A DNA stretch of 28,637 bases from Acidimicrobiaceae bacterium UBA7830 (GTDB lineage: Bacteria > Actinomycetota > Acidimicrobiia > Acidimicrobiales > Ilumatobacteraceae). The DNA lies in NCBI GenBank assembly GCA_002501485.1, contig DLTS01000098.1, positions 1-28,637 of the forward strand, given 5' to 3'. Shown here piece after piece: positions 1 through 9,195 of this stretch; within the stretch, counting starts at the first letter, position 1, and every line of letters begins with the position of its first letter. The notes beneath the pieces are model-generated. The model was not told the origin of the DNA and searched no databases. It saw only the letters and a program-made list of their open reading frames with translations. A program made the translations under genes and the position numbers.

Positions 1-1
1 G

Positions 2-49
2 AAAGAGCACCTCGACCGGCTTCACACCGAGGTCATAAGCCAACTCTGA
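2..49 (+). CDS. C-terminal fragment of an unidentified protein
   Basis: Reading from base 2 gives fifteen codons ending KEHLDRLHTEVISQL and a TGA stop at 47-49. Third positions are mostly G or C, as in the real genes of this window, and the peptide looks like an amphipathic C-terminal helix. It would converge on uvrC with a 10-bp gap between stops. The rest of the gene is outside the window, so no function can be given. The minus-strand reading of these bases is also open but has poorer codon choice and no visible start. Confidence 0.4.
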   Translation, partial: KEHLDRLHTEVISQL

Positions 50-59
50 ACGCCTGTGG

Positions 60-1931
60 CTACGTGGCGTCGGAGTGGAACTTGTCGTAAACCGCCTTGG
101 CCACCGCATCAGGCAGAAATGACAGCGCTTGCAACGACTCAAGGTCGGCCGCTTTCACCGCCCGCACACCACCAAGCGCCTTCACCAGGCGGTCTCTGCG
201 AGCTGGCCCTAAACCCGGTATGCCGTCGAGGCTGCTCGCCGTCATTCGCTTCGAACGTCGCTCGCGGTGGAACGAATTCGCAAAACGGTGTGCCTCGTCG
301 CGAATGCGCTGCAACATAAACAGCGCCTCAGAACCGCGGGCAATACGAACTGGCGCTGAGGAGCCCGGCACATAGACCTCCTCGAACCGCTTCGCAAGAG
401 CCGCAACAGGAATCTCATCGGCCAACCCAAGTTCGTTCACCACTCGCTCAGCGACCCCGAGTTGCCCCTTACCCCCATCGACCACGAGCAACTGTGGGGG
501 GTACGCAAACTTCCCTGGGGTCTCACCACGCTCTTCGATCGGCTGATCACGCTCATCAAGGTAAGCCTGCAATCGACGAGTCAGCACCTCCTCCATCGCC
601 GCATAATCATCGTTGCCATCGATATTGACTTTAAAACGTCGATACTCCCTCTTTGCAGGCATGCCGTCCTCGAGCACCACCATCGAACCGACGTAATCAG
701 TGCCCTGCAAATGCGCCATGTCATAACACTCGATACGCAACGGCGCCTCAGGAAGCTGCAATGCGTCTTGCAACTCAGCCAATGCCCGACTTCTCGTATT
801 GTGATCACTCGCCCGACGCATCCGGTGCCGCACAAACTCTTCTCGAGCATTATGAGTCACCGTCTCGAGCAACTGCCGACGATCACCGCGCTGCGGCACC
901 CGGATCGCAACCTTCGAACCCCGAAGCATTGCAAGCCACTCTTCATAGAGCCCAACGTCATCGGGTACCGTCGGCACCAACACCTGCTTCGGTACCCCAG
1001 TTGGCGGCTCATCGCCATACATCGACTCCATCACCCTGCCGACAAGCGCACCATCGGAGAGTTCTTCAACCTTGTCGAGCACAAACCCCTTACGACCCAC
1101 AACTCGTCCACGACGCACAAAGAACACCTGCACTGATGCCTCTAACTCGTCATCAGAGACACCGATGATGTCGAGATCCTCATCGCGTTCAGCCACCATC
1201 TGCTGACGCTCAATCGCTCGCTCGACCGACTCGAGTCGATCACGCAACCGTGCCGCTTTTTCAAACTCAAGGGCCTTTGCCGCATCGCTCATCTCGCCGG
1301 TGAGACGGGCCACCACCTCGTCGGTATCACCACCGAGAAAGCCACAAAGTTCACTCACCATCGACTCGTAGTCGTCTGCTGACACCTCTCCGACGCACGG
1401 TCCTGCGCACTTCTCGATGTGAAACAATAAACACGGACGGCCGAGACGCTCGTGCTGACGAAACTTGCCCGGCGAACAGGTTCGAACAGGAAACGACCTC
1501 AACAGCAAGTCGAGCGTCTCACGAATCGCATAGGCATGGGCATACGGCCCGAAATAGCGGACCCCTTTTCGACGAGCACTCCGAGTCACCATCGCCCGCG
1601 GCCACTCCTCATCGGTCGTCAGAGCAAGAAACGGATAACTCTTGTCATCACGTAACCGAACATTGAACCGTGGTCGATGCTGCTTGATGAGCGAATACTC
1701 GAGCATCAATGCCTCAACCTCGTTGCGCACAATCGTCCACTCGACCGACTCGGCAGTCTCCACCATCTGACGGGTTCGAGGGTGCAACCGATCTGCCCGC
1801 TGGAAATAGCTGCTCAAACGATGCCGCAGACTCGACGCCTTACCCACATAGATGACGCGGCCTTGAGCATCTTTAAATTGGTACGACCCGGGCTCATCCG
1901 GAATCGTTCCTGAAGGCGGCCGCTCAATCAC
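60..1931 (-). CDS. uvrC: UvrABC excinuclease subunit C
   Basis: UvrC makes the 3' and then the 5' incision around bulky DNA lesions after UvrA and UvrB have located them. The 623-residue protein has an N-terminal GIY-YIG nuclease domain (GSYQF at 15-19, YVGKA at 28-32), a UVR motif around residues 195-230 that binds UvrB, an RNase H-like C-terminal nuclease (IECYDMAHLQG and VVDGGKGQLG) and a terminal helix-hairpin-helix (GIPGLGPARRDRLV). Length is normal for the family. The frame stays open up to a GTG at 1997, but I prefer the GTG at 1931: it gives the usual N-terminus just before PSGTIPDEPG, it lies 7 nt after a TAGTCT box, and it avoids overlapping the divergent rhomboid-like gene. Unlike uvrA and uvrB, uvrC stands outside the long repair operon. 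Confidence 0.95.
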   Translation of the reverse strand: MIERPPSGTIPDEPGSYQFKDAQGRVIYVGKASSLRHRLSSYFQRADRLHPRTRQMVETAESVEWTIVRNEVEALMLEYSLIKQHRPRFNVRLRDDKSYPFLALTTDEEWPRAMVTRSARRKGVRYFGPYAHAYAIRETLDLLLRSFPVRTCSPGKFRQHERLGRPCLLFHIEKCAGPCVGEVSADDYESMVSELCGFLGGDTDEVVARLTGEMSDAAKALEFEKAARLRDRLESVERAIERQQMVAERDEDLDIIGVSDDELEASVQVFFVRRGRVVGRKGFVLDKVEELSDGALVGRVMESMYGDEPPTGVPKQVLVPTVPDDVGLYEEWLAMLRGSKVAIRVPQRGDRRQLLETVTHNAREEFVRHRMRRASDHNTRSRALAELQDALQLPEAPLRIECYDMAHLQGTDYVGSMVVLEDGMPAKREYRRFKVNIDGNDDYAAMEEVLTRRLQAYLDERDQPIEERGETPGKFAYPPQLLVVDGGKGQLGVAERVVNELGLADEIPVAALAKRFEEVYVPGSSAPVRIARGSEALFMLQRIRDEAHRFANSFHRERRSKRMTASSLDGIPGLGPARRDRLVKALGGVRAVKAADLESLQALSFLPDAVAKAVYDKFHSDAT

Positions 1932-1938
1932 TTCCAAG

Positions 1939-1944
1939 AGACTA
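1939..1944 (-). promoter_or_regulatory. Predicted -10 box of leaderless uvrC transcript
   Basis: The minus strand reads TAGTCT, then seven bases, then the GTG chosen as the uvrC start. This matches the TANNNT extended spacing seen before several other starts here and would put the transcription start at or next to the start codon. No good -35 hexamer is visible. Confidence 0.45.
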
Positions 1945-1978
1945 CGAGCAGAGACTGCACAGAGCGTTGCGGTGCCAG

Positions 1979-1984
1979 TACCGT
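1979..1984 (+). promoter_or_regulatory. Predicted -10 box of the rhomboid-like gene
   Basis: TACCGT is followed by six bases (GGAGGC) and the GTG start at 1991. The GGAGG is too close to the start to act as a Shine-Dalgarno site, so a leaderless transcript from this box is more likely. No clear -35 hexamer is present. Confidence 0.4.
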
Positions 1985-1990
1985 GGAGGC

Positions 1991-2875
1991 GTGGCACAAC
2001 GATTCAATTTCGGCATACCGGGCCCTCGCTCTCGCGATGGTTGGTTCAAACTTGGCAACATCGACGTGACGACGACCGCATTTCTCGTTGGCTCGGGCAT
2101 CATCTCAATGTTTCTGTATGCCGTCAGTATCGAATGGTTCGCCAAACTCGTCTTTCACCCGTCAGCGGTACGCCAATTCGAAATCTGGCGCCTTATCACC
2201 TGGCCAATCGCGACTCCGCCAACGAGCGCATGGGTGCTCATCACTCTGTTCTTCTTCTGGTACTTCGGACACATCGTTGAAGAAATGGTGGGCCGGATTA
2301 GATTCACCCGACTCATCGTCGCCATCACCGTTGCGCCCACTCTGTTCGTCTCGATCATCGGAGACCTTCCGACGGCCGCCGAAATGGGACTCGGACTGCT
2401 CGGCACCGTGATGCTGGCCATCTTCGCCGCTGAGAACCCAGATGCTCCGTTCTTCTTCGGCATCCCGGCATGGATAATCGCCTCGATCTTTGTGGGCATC
2501 GACATCCTTCGATTCGTCGGCGACCGCATCTGGGGGTCACTCCTCGTCATGCTGCTCGCCATCGGCACCGCCCTCGTTACCGTGCGCCAATGGGGATTCG
2601 CTGATCGTCTCGACATGATCCCTCGATTCACCAACAACAACCGGCATAAAAAGCCGACCCGTTCGTCGAGAGGGAAAGTCCGCCGCCCCAACCGGAGCCG
2701 TGGAGGATCGCGAGTCGTGAGCGGCCCGTGGGAACCACCTGCGGCCTCACCTGCAACCCAAGCGCTTCAAAATGAACTCGACGTCCTACTCGACAAGGTG
2801 TCATCGAGCGGGCTCGACGCCCTCTCATCAGATGAGAAAAAGCGCCTTAATGAGCTATCGAAGCGGCTGCGCTAG
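1991..2875 (+). CDS. Rhomboid-fold membrane protein without catalytic residues
   Basis: A 294-residue polytopic membrane protein of the rhomboid/derlin superfamily. After a short polar N-terminus it has about six hydrophobic segments between residues 27 and 205. The rhomboid L1-loop signature is present (EIWRLITWP, W66-R67), followed by a GHIVEEMVG segment. Where active rhomboids have GxSG it has GLGLLG (133-138), and the last membrane segment has no histidine, so the Ser-His dyad is absent and proteolysis is unlikely. The basic, Arg-rich linker (216-242) leads to a C-terminal motif, LLDKVSSSGLDALSSDEKKRL (266-286, given here only as landmarks LLDKV...SGLDALSS), which resembles the cytosolic tail found on many bacterial rhomboids. 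By analogy with derlins and iRhoms it may bind or guide membrane proteins, which is inference. Start: GTG at 1991; a TTG at 1967 in the same frame is less likely. Confidence 0.72.
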   Translation: MAQRFNFGIPGPRSRDGWFKLGNIDVTTTAFLVGSGIISMFLYAVSIEWFAKLVFHPSAVRQFEIWRLITWPIATPPTSAWVLITLFFFWYFGHIVEEMVGRIRFTRLIVAITVAPTLFVSIIGDLPTAAEMGLGLLGTVMLAIFAAENPDAPFFFGIPAWIIASIFVGIDILRFVGDRIWGSLLVMLLAIGTALVTVRQWGFADRLDMIPRFTNNNRHKKPTRSSRGKVRRPNRSRGGSRVVSGPWEPPAASPATQALQNELDVLLDKVSSSGLDALSSDEKKRLNELSKRLR

Positions 2876-4115
2876 ACGCTGCCCGCACGTACAGCGCATA
2901 CAACAACATCCCGCCGGCGAGCACCGTCGCCAGGTCAGCAAGAATGTGATACTCAAACGACTGCTTCACAAAGCCCGACCCCAACGCAGCAATCGCTCCA
3001 CACAAACTCAACGTGAGATCACCGGTGCCTTGAGCCTCGACTCGGGCATGCACCGACACCGACGATGTCAGCAAAGACGTACCGGCGATGAGCCCGATGT
3101 TCCAACCGAGACCCAGTAGGAACAGTCCGGTAAACACAAGTGCCGGTACATACCCGGCAATCTGCACAGTTATGGTGCTTACTCCGAGCAACACGGCACC
3201 AATGAGCACCGACTTAACCGCTCCGGTGCGGTCAACGAACCGTCCAACCAGCGGAGCAAGGCCAAACATTCCGACGATATGCAACGCGATCACCATCGCA
3301 GAGAGATCAGCATGCCCATGGTCGGCCATATGCGGAGGTGTCATCGTCATCACACCGACCATCGACGCCTGCGCGCCCGCCATCGCCACCAGCCCGAGCA
3401 TTGCATGTTTTGACTTCCGAATCTCACCGAAAGAGTTACGAACCTGTTTGATCGGCTGCGCTCGCTCAGCAGTAGGGTCAACCGCATTCGAAACGACTAA
3501 CGGGTCAGGCCGCAAAAACACGATGTACGCAAGCGCCCCTACTGCGAACAGTGCTGCTGCAAACAGATAAGGACCCACATATTCGTCAAGCCCGATCGCA
3601 ATACCGAAGCGTTTCTCCAATGGCGTGAACAACGGACCGAACACGGCGCCCAATGTGCCGATCCACACCACAGCACCAATCGCTTTTGCGCGCTCATCAT
3701 CAGTTGCGAGATCAGCTGCGGCATAACGGGCACCCAGCGAAGCAGCCTGGCCCGAACCGAACAGCAACATGCCGATAATAAACAGCCAGAACATACGTGT
3801 CTGACCACCAGCAGCCGCAACAAGCGAGCCAAACGACCCGATGCCAAGGGCAAGAGCGAGACCCGGGCGTCGCCCACGCCGACGCATAAATGCAGCCAAC
3901 GGAATCGATGTCAACGCTGCGCCGAATGTGAACGCCGCCGACCCGAGGCCGGCGAGTCGGTCGGAACCCAGCATGTCTTTTGCGAGCAGCGATACGACCG
4001 CAACTGTGCCAGCAACTGCGGCCTGCCCGGGCACCACTGCAACCCGCAACGTCATCAATGTGCGCCGCTGTAACTCGGCCCGATGTTCGAGAGAGTCGAT
4101 CGACGATTGGATCAC
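2847..4115 (-). CDS. Major facilitator superfamily transporter
   Basis: A 422-residue, very hydrophobic protein with about twelve membrane segments in two halves separated by a polar loop around residues 215-245, typical of MFS carriers. A motif A-like loop appears as AFMRRRGRRPG in the first half, without the usual Asp, and as GRFVDRTGAVKS in the second half. Substrate cannot be read from the sequence; drug or metabolite export is possible. The open frame continues upstream into uvrA, but the GTG at 4115 overlaps the uvrA stop as GTGA, and that is the likely start, implying translational coupling to uvrA. The 3' end overlaps the convergent rhomboid-like gene by 29 bp. It is the last gene of the repair operon. 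Confidence 0.85.
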   Translation of the reverse strand: MIQSSIDSLEHRAELQRRTLMTLRVAVVPGQAAVAGTVAVVSLLAKDMLGSDRLAGLGSAAFTFGAALTSIPLAAFMRRRGRRPGLALALGIGSFGSLVAAAGGQTRMFWLFIIGMLLFGSGQAASLGARYAAADLATDDERAKAIGAVVWIGTLGAVFGPLFTPLEKRFGIAIGLDEYVGPYLFAAALFAVGALAYIVFLRPDPLVVSNAVDPTAERAQPIKQVRNSFGEIRKSKHAMLGLVAMAGAQASMVGVMTMTPPHMADHGHADLSAMVIALHIVGMFGLAPLVGRFVDRTGAVKSVLIGAVLLGVSTITVQIAGYVPALVFTGLFLLGLGWNIGLIAGTSLLTSSVSVHARVEAQGTGDLTLSLCGAIAALGSGFVKQSFEYHILADLATVLAGGMLLYALYVRAASSAAASIAH

Positions 4116-7100
4116 GCGAGCAAGTCTCGCAGGAAACCCCCCGTGTGAGAGGTATCGACTGCGGCGACCTGCTCTGGTGTGCCTTCGGCAACAACGGCTC
4201 CACCCCCGACCCCACCCTCGGGGCCAAGGTCTATTAACCAATCAGCGGTTTTAATCACGTCGAGATTGTGCTCAATGACCAGCACGGTGTTGCCCTGGTC
4301 GACAAGACGACCCAACACCGTCAGCAAACGCCGGACATCTTCAAAGTGCAAACCCGTCGTCGGTTCATCGAGTAAATAAATGGTATGACCGGTGGAACGC
4401 TTCGCAAGTTCGGTCGCCAACTTCACTCGCTGGGCTTCACCACCCGACAACGTCGGAGCCGATTGGCCGAGCCGAACATAGCCGAGCCCCACATCCATCA
4501 ACGTCTGCAAATAGCGGGCGATCGAAGGTTGATTACTAAAGAACTCAACAGCCTCAGCCACCGGCATATTCAATACATCCGCGATGTTCTTGCCTTTGAA
4601 CTCAACGTCAAGCGTGTCGCGGTTATAGCGGGCGCCCTTGCAGATCTCACACGGCACATACACGTCGGGCAAGAAGTGCATTTCGATCTTGATCGTCCCG
4701 TCACCTGAGCAGGCGTCACAACGACCACCCTTCACATTGAACGAGAACCTGCCGGGAAGATAGCCACGCATTTTCGCCTCATTCGTTGCCGCAAACAGCT
4801 TGCGAATGTGATCGAACACCCCGGTGTAAGTCGCCGGGTTCGAACGCGGAGTGCGGCCAATCGGTGACTGGTCCATATCGATCACCTTGTCGAGGTGTTC
4901 AATGCCGTCGATTCGACGATGCTTACCAGCAGGAATCTTCGACGAATAAATCCGCTGCATCAACACCGGCAACAGAATGTCACGGACAAGGGTGGACTTT
5001 CCGGAACCTGACACACCTGTCACCGCAACAAAATTTCCGAGCGGAATATCGACATCAACATCTTGCAAGTTGTGTTCACGCGCACCAATGACTCGTAGTG
5101 CATGCTCCCCTCGGGCACGCCGCAGTTCGGGCACCGGAATCGCTCGACGGCCCGCAAGATAATCACCGGTCACCGATGCAGAAGCCTTTTCAACGCCGGG
5201 CACTGGCCCCGAGTACACAATTTCGCCACCGTGCTCACCGGCCCCTGGGCCAATGTCAACAATCCAGTCGCTTTCACGAATGGTCTCTTCGTCGTGTTCA
5301 ACAACAATCACCGTGTTGCCCAGATCACGAAGACGAGTCAAGGTGTCGATCAGCCGTCGGTTATCACGCTGGTGGAGACCGATCGACGGCTCGTCGAGCA
5401 CGTACAGGGTGCCCACCAAACCAGAACCAATCTGGCTTGCAAGCCGAATGCGTTGCGCCTCTCCTCCCGCCAGCGTTCCCGCCGATCGCGCCAACGTCAG
5501 GTAATCGAGACCGACGTCAAGCAAAAAGCCAAGCCGAGCATTGATCTCTTTTGTCACGCGCTCAGCAATCATTCGATCTCGGTCAGACAGTTCTAGACCC
5601 GCAAGAAATTCTGCGGAATCAGCGATCGACATCTCACAGACCTGCGAAATATTCCGTTCGTTAATGGTCACCGCAAGGGTGAACGGCTTCAGGCGCGCGC
5701 CGTCACAGGCCGAACACGGTACCTCACGCATGTACCCCTCGAACTGCTCACGGGTCCAGTCACTATCTGCAGATTCGTGGCGACGTTTAATCCACGGAAT
5801 CACTCCCTCAAACTCCGACGAGAACGTTCGTGACCGACCGTAACGATTGCGGTATCTCACCGTCAACCGCCCCCGAGCACCACCAAGAAGAATCTTCTGA
5901 TGCTTCGACGGTAGATCTTTCCACGGCAAGGTCAGGTCGATGTCGTTGGCTTCAGCCACCGATTCAAGCATGCGGGTGAAGTACTGCGTGTGGGCCGATC
6001 GCCACGGCACAATAGCTCCATCGACCACTGACACTTCGACATCAGGAATTACAAGTTCAGGGTCGACCTCAAACGTGGTACCGAGACCATCGCAGGTCTC
6101 GCAAGCTCCATACGGCGAGTTAAACGAGAAATTACGAGGAGCAGGTTCGTCGTAACTCGATCCACACACAGGACAGGCAAGATGCTGGCTGAACGTCAAC
6201 GTCTCGCCCTCGTCACCATCACGAGGAACAATGTCAACCTGAGCCACACCATCAGCGAGTTGCAACGCAGTTTCAAGCGAATCGGTGAGTCGCCGCTCAA
6301 TTCCCTCGCGAAGCACCAAACGGTCGACAACAACCTCGATGTCATGCGACTCATAACGAGCAAGCCGGTCTTCGCCCTTCAAAAACTCATCGATCTGAAC
6401 CGTCTCACCGTCAATGCGAGCACGCACGTACCCCTGGCCCGAAAGGTCTTCGAGGAGTGTCTCGTACTCACCTTTACGTCCACGAACCACCGGTGCAAGG
6501 ATCTGGAACCGGGTGTCAGGTTCGAGCTCAAGCACCCGATCGACAATCTGCTGTGGGGTCTGGCGCTGCAGGCGCGAACCGTCATCTGGGCAGTGCTGCA
6601 CGCCGATCCGGGCATACAAGAGTCGGAGATAGTCGTATACCTCGGTGATCGTTCCCACTGTTGAACGCGGGTTTCGGCTTGCCGACTTCTGGTCAATAGA
6701 AATCGCAGGCGACAAACCTTCGATGACATCGACATCGGGTTTATCCATCTGACCTAAAAACTGCCGAGCATACGACGACAGCGATTCGACGTACCGTCGC
6801 TGCCCTTCTGCGTAGATAGTGTCGAACGCAAGGCTCGACTTACCCGAGCCCGACAAGCCGGTGAACACCACCAAACGATCTCTCGGAACTTCGACCGACA
6901 CATTCTTCAGGTTGTGCTCGCGGGCGCCTCTCACGGTGATGACCGGGGCGTCTCCAGCTGCAGCTCGAGCCGCTGACCGCCGGGCACGAGCGGTCGCTTG
7001 TGCCTTCGGAGAAGACACCGGCAACTTTTTTGTAGCACCCGATTTTGCAGCAGCGCTCCCCTTCTTCTTCGCTGCGGGACGGGACCCCGCCTTCGAAGTC

Positions 7101-7150
7101 GTTGATGAACGAGAAGCCACGACTGGCGAGGCTAACCGGCCCTCAGTCAC
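4112..7150 (-). CDS. uvrA: UvrABC excinuclease subunit A
   Basis: UvrA is the damage-sensing ABC-type ATPase dimer that loads UvrB on lesions. The 1012-residue protein contains two nucleotide-binding modules: the first with Walker A GLSGSGKSS (98-106), signature LAGGEAQRIRLAS and Walker B YVLDEPSIGL; the second with GVSGSGKST, LSGGEAQRVKLA and YLLDEPTTGL. Two zinc sites are visible, CPVCG...CETC and CDAC...CEIC. The canonical core starts near residue 70 (ITVRGAREHN); before it lies a roughly 68-residue tail of Ala, Ser, Lys and Arg that is unusual in UvrA. The GTG start overlaps the uvrB stop (GTGA), which supports the long form, and the stop overlaps the MFS start. SOS control is common for this family, but I did not find a convincing LexA box. 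Confidence 0.97.
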   Translation of the reverse strand: MTEGRLASPVVASRSSTTSKAGSRPAAKKKGSAAAKSGATKKLPVSSPKAQATARARRSAARAAAGDAPVITVRGAREHNLKNVSVEVPRDRLVVFTGLSGSGKSSLAFDTIYAEGQRRYVESLSSYARQFLGQMDKPDVDVIEGLSPAISIDQKSASRNPRSTVGTITEVYDYLRLLYARIGVQHCPDDGSRLQRQTPQQIVDRVLELEPDTRFQILAPVVRGRKGEYETLLEDLSGQGYVRARIDGETVQIDEFLKGEDRLARYESHDIEVVVDRLVLREGIERRLTDSLETALQLADGVAQVDIVPRDGDEGETLTFSQHLACPVCGSSYDEPAPRNFSFNSPYGACETCDGLGTTFEVDPELVIPDVEVSVVDGAIVPWRSAHTQYFTRMLESVAEANDIDLTLPWKDLPSKHQKILLGGARGRLTVRYRNRYGRSRTFSSEFEGVIPWIKRRHESADSDWTREQFEGYMREVPCSACDGARLKPFTLAVTINERNISQVCEMSIADSAEFLAGLELSDRDRMIAERVTKEINARLGFLLDVGLDYLTLARSAGTLAGGEAQRIRLASQIGSGLVGTLYVLDEPSIGLHQRDNRRLIDTLTRLRDLGNTVIVVEHDEETIRESDWIVDIGPGAGEHGGEIVYSGPVPGVEKASASVTGDYLAGRRAIPVPELRRARGEHALRVIGAREHNLQDVDVDIPLGNFVAVTGVSGSGKSTLVRDILLPVLMQRIYSSKIPAGKHRRIDGIEHLDKVIDMDQSPIGRTPRSNPATYTGVFDHIRKLFAATNEAKMRGYLPGRFSFNVKGGRCDACSGDGTIKIEMHFLPDVYVPCEICKGARYNRDTLDVEFKGKNIADVLNMPVAEAVEFFSNQPSIARYLQTLMDVGLGYVRLGQSAPTLSGGEAQRVKLATELAKRSTGHTIYLLDEPTTGLHFEDVRRLLTVLGRLVDQGNTVLVIEHNLDVIKTADWLIDLGPEGGVGGGAVVAEGTPEQVAAVDTSHTGGFLRDLLA

Positions 7151-9195
7151 CGAGCGTCACGGAGTTCACGACGAAGATCCGCAATCTCATCTCGCAGCCG
7201 GGCCGCGTACTCAAACTTCAATTCGACCGAAGCCTCATGCATTTCCTCTTCGAGGCTTTGAATGAGACGGGCAATTTCCTTCTCGGGAAGCGAGGCCAAC
7301 TCACGCTGTACCTTTTCTCGCTCACGCTTCCGACGGCGATCTTTGCCAGGCACCGGAGTCGTACCCGCATCAGGTCGCAACATTGACAAAATATCGCCCA
7401 CCGCTTTTCGGATTGTCTGCGGATCAATGCCATGCTCTTCGTTGTACGCAATTTGCACATCGCGACGACGCTTTGTCTCAGAAATCGCTCGCTGCATCGA
7501 ATTGGTCACCCGGTCGGCATACATCACGACCTGCCCATCAACATTCCGGGCGGCACGACCAATCATCTGAATGAGCGAGGTCTCACTCCGCAAAAACCCC
7601 TCTTTGTCGGCGTCGAGAATGCATACGAGTGATACCTCAGGGAGGTCAAGACCCTCACGCAACAGATTGATGCCTACCAGCACATCAAACTCGCCGAGGC
7701 GTAGCGCCCGCAGAATTTCGATGCGCTGGATCGTGTCGATATTCGAATGGAGATACCTGACCCGCAACCCTTGCTCAAGCAAATAATCGGTGAGGTCCTC
7801 GGCCATTTTCTTTGTCAGCGTCGTCACCAACACGCGATCACCTTTGGTCACCCGATCGCTCACCATCTCAATGAGATCATCGATCTGGCCTTTCGTTGGA
7901 CGAACAATAACCTCAGGGTCAACAAGCCCTGTCGGGCGCACGATCTGCTCTGCAACATTGTCAGAAACCGACAATTCATAGTCACTTGGTGTTGCTGACA
8001 AGAACACACATTGGTTGATACGTTCCATCGTTTCATCGAAGGTCAACGGTCGGTTATCTCGAGCGCTTGGCAGACGGAAGCCATGTTCGACGAGCACATC
8101 TTTTCGACTGCGATCACCCGCATATTGGCCGTGCAACTGCGGCACTGCAACATGGCTTTCATCGATCACGAGCAGATAATCGTCCGGGAAGTAGTCGAGC
8201 AAGGAGAACGGAGGCTCGCCCGGCTCACGCCCATCGATGTGCATCGAATAGTTCTCAATCCCCGAGCAGTAGCCGACCTCCGCCATCATTTCAAGGTCAT
8301 ATTGGGTACGCATCCTCAACCGCTGCGCCTCAAGCAACTTCTGCTCACGTTCAAACTCGCTCAGGCTGGTTTGCAATTCAGCCTCAATGCCTACAATCGC
8401 TCGAGCCATACGCTCGACACCTGCGACATAGTGTGTCGCAGGAAAGACATATGCACGAGACAACTCTTCCAGCGTCTCGCCCGTGATTGGGTCGATACGA
8501 GTGAGACGATCGACCGTGTCACCAAACATCTCGATGCGAAGAACCGATTCTTCGTACGCCGGATGCACCTCGATCGTGTCGCCTCGTACCCTGAACTTTC
8601 CACGAATAAGCGTCATGTCGTTGCGGTCATATTGCATATCGACCAAGCGACGAAGAATCGAACGCATGTCGTAGTCGATACCCACATTGAGATCGAGAAG
8701 TTGCCCTCGGTACTCGTCAGGAGAGCCCATACCGTAAATGCACGAGACAGAGGCAACGACGATCGTGTCACGACGAGTAAGCAACGCCGCCGTCGACGAG
8801 TGGCGTAACCGGTCGATCTCATCATTGATTGATGAATCCTTCTCGATGAACGTGTCGCTCGACGGGATATACGCCTCAGGCTGGTAATAGTCGTAATAGG
8901 AGACGAAATACTCCACCCGATTGTTGGGGAAGAACTCTCTCATCTCTTGAGCTAACTGAGCGGCAAGACTCTTATTTGGAGCCAAGATCAGCGTGGGTCG
9001 TTGCACTTTCTCGATTGTCCATGCAATCGTCGCCGATTTACCCGAACCAGTGATGCCGAGCAGCGTCTGAAATCGATGACCGGCCTCTACACCCTCAGCG
9101 AGTGACGCAATCGCTTTTGGCTGGTCGCCCGCTGGCGCAAACTCAGAAACAACCTCGAACACTTCTTTGCGTTCTGCGGACACATCGGCACTCAT
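7147..9195 (-). CDS. uvrB: UvrABC excinuclease subunit B (helicase)
   Basis: UvrB verifies DNA damage by strand separation and recruits UvrC. The 682-residue protein has Walker A GITGSGKS (47-54), the beta-hairpin FVSYYDYYQPEAY (97-109) that inserts between strands, a DESH box (345-348), helicase motifs in the C-terminal half (TLTKKMAEDLT, GINLLREGLDLPEV, QMIGRAARN) and a C-terminal UVR domain (about 640-675) that contacts UvrC. Length is normal. The ATG overlaps the stop of the upstream gamma-glutamylcyclotransferase-like gene (ATGA), and its own stop overlaps the uvrA GTG, so uvrB and uvrA are probably translated in a coupled way. This adjacency of uvrB and uvrA is usual in Actinomycetota. 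Confidence 0.97.
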   Translation of the reverse strand: MSADVSAERKEVFEVVSEFAPAGDQPKAIASLAEGVEAGHRFQTLLGITGSGKSATIAWTIEKVQRPTLILAPNKSLAAQLAQEMREFFPNNRVEYFVSYYDYYQPEAYIPSSDTFIEKDSSINDEIDRLRHSSTAALLTRRDTIVVASVSCIYGMGSPDEYRGQLLDLNVGIDYDMRSILRRLVDMQYDRNDMTLIRGKFRVRGDTIEVHPAYEESVLRIEMFGDTVDRLTRIDPITGETLEELSRAYVFPATHYVAGVERMARAIVGIEAELQTSLSEFEREQKLLEAQRLRMRTQYDLEMMAEVGYCSGIENYSMHIDGREPGEPPFSLLDYFPDDYLLVIDESHVAVPQLHGQYAGDRSRKDVLVEHGFRLPSARDNRPLTFDETMERINQCVFLSATPSDYELSVSDNVAEQIVRPTGLVDPEVIVRPTKGQIDDLIEMVSDRVTKGDRVLVTTLTKKMAEDLTDYLLEQGLRVRYLHSNIDTIQRIEILRALRLGEFDVLVGINLLREGLDLPEVSLVCILDADKEGFLRSETSLIQMIGRAARNVDGQVVMYADRVTNSMQRAISETKRRRDVQIAYNEEHGIDPQTIRKAVGDILSMLRPDAGTTPVPGKDRRRKREREKVQRELASLPEKEIARLIQSLEEEMHEASVELKFEYAARLRDEIADLRRELRDAR

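Noticed and set aside
462..1136. Plus-strand open frame of 224 codons in uvrC
   Set aside because: Antisense shadow; His/Arg/Leu-rich translation without domain features.
4116..4241. Upstream extension of the MFS frame into uvrA
   Set aside because: The added residues are Arg/Trp-rich and overlap the conserved end of uvrA; the GTG overlapping the uvrA stop gives a normal MFS N-terminus.
8011..8808. Plus-strand open frame of 265 codons inside uvrB
   Set aside because: It is the antisense shadow of uvrB; the translation has no family features and uvrB is unambiguous.
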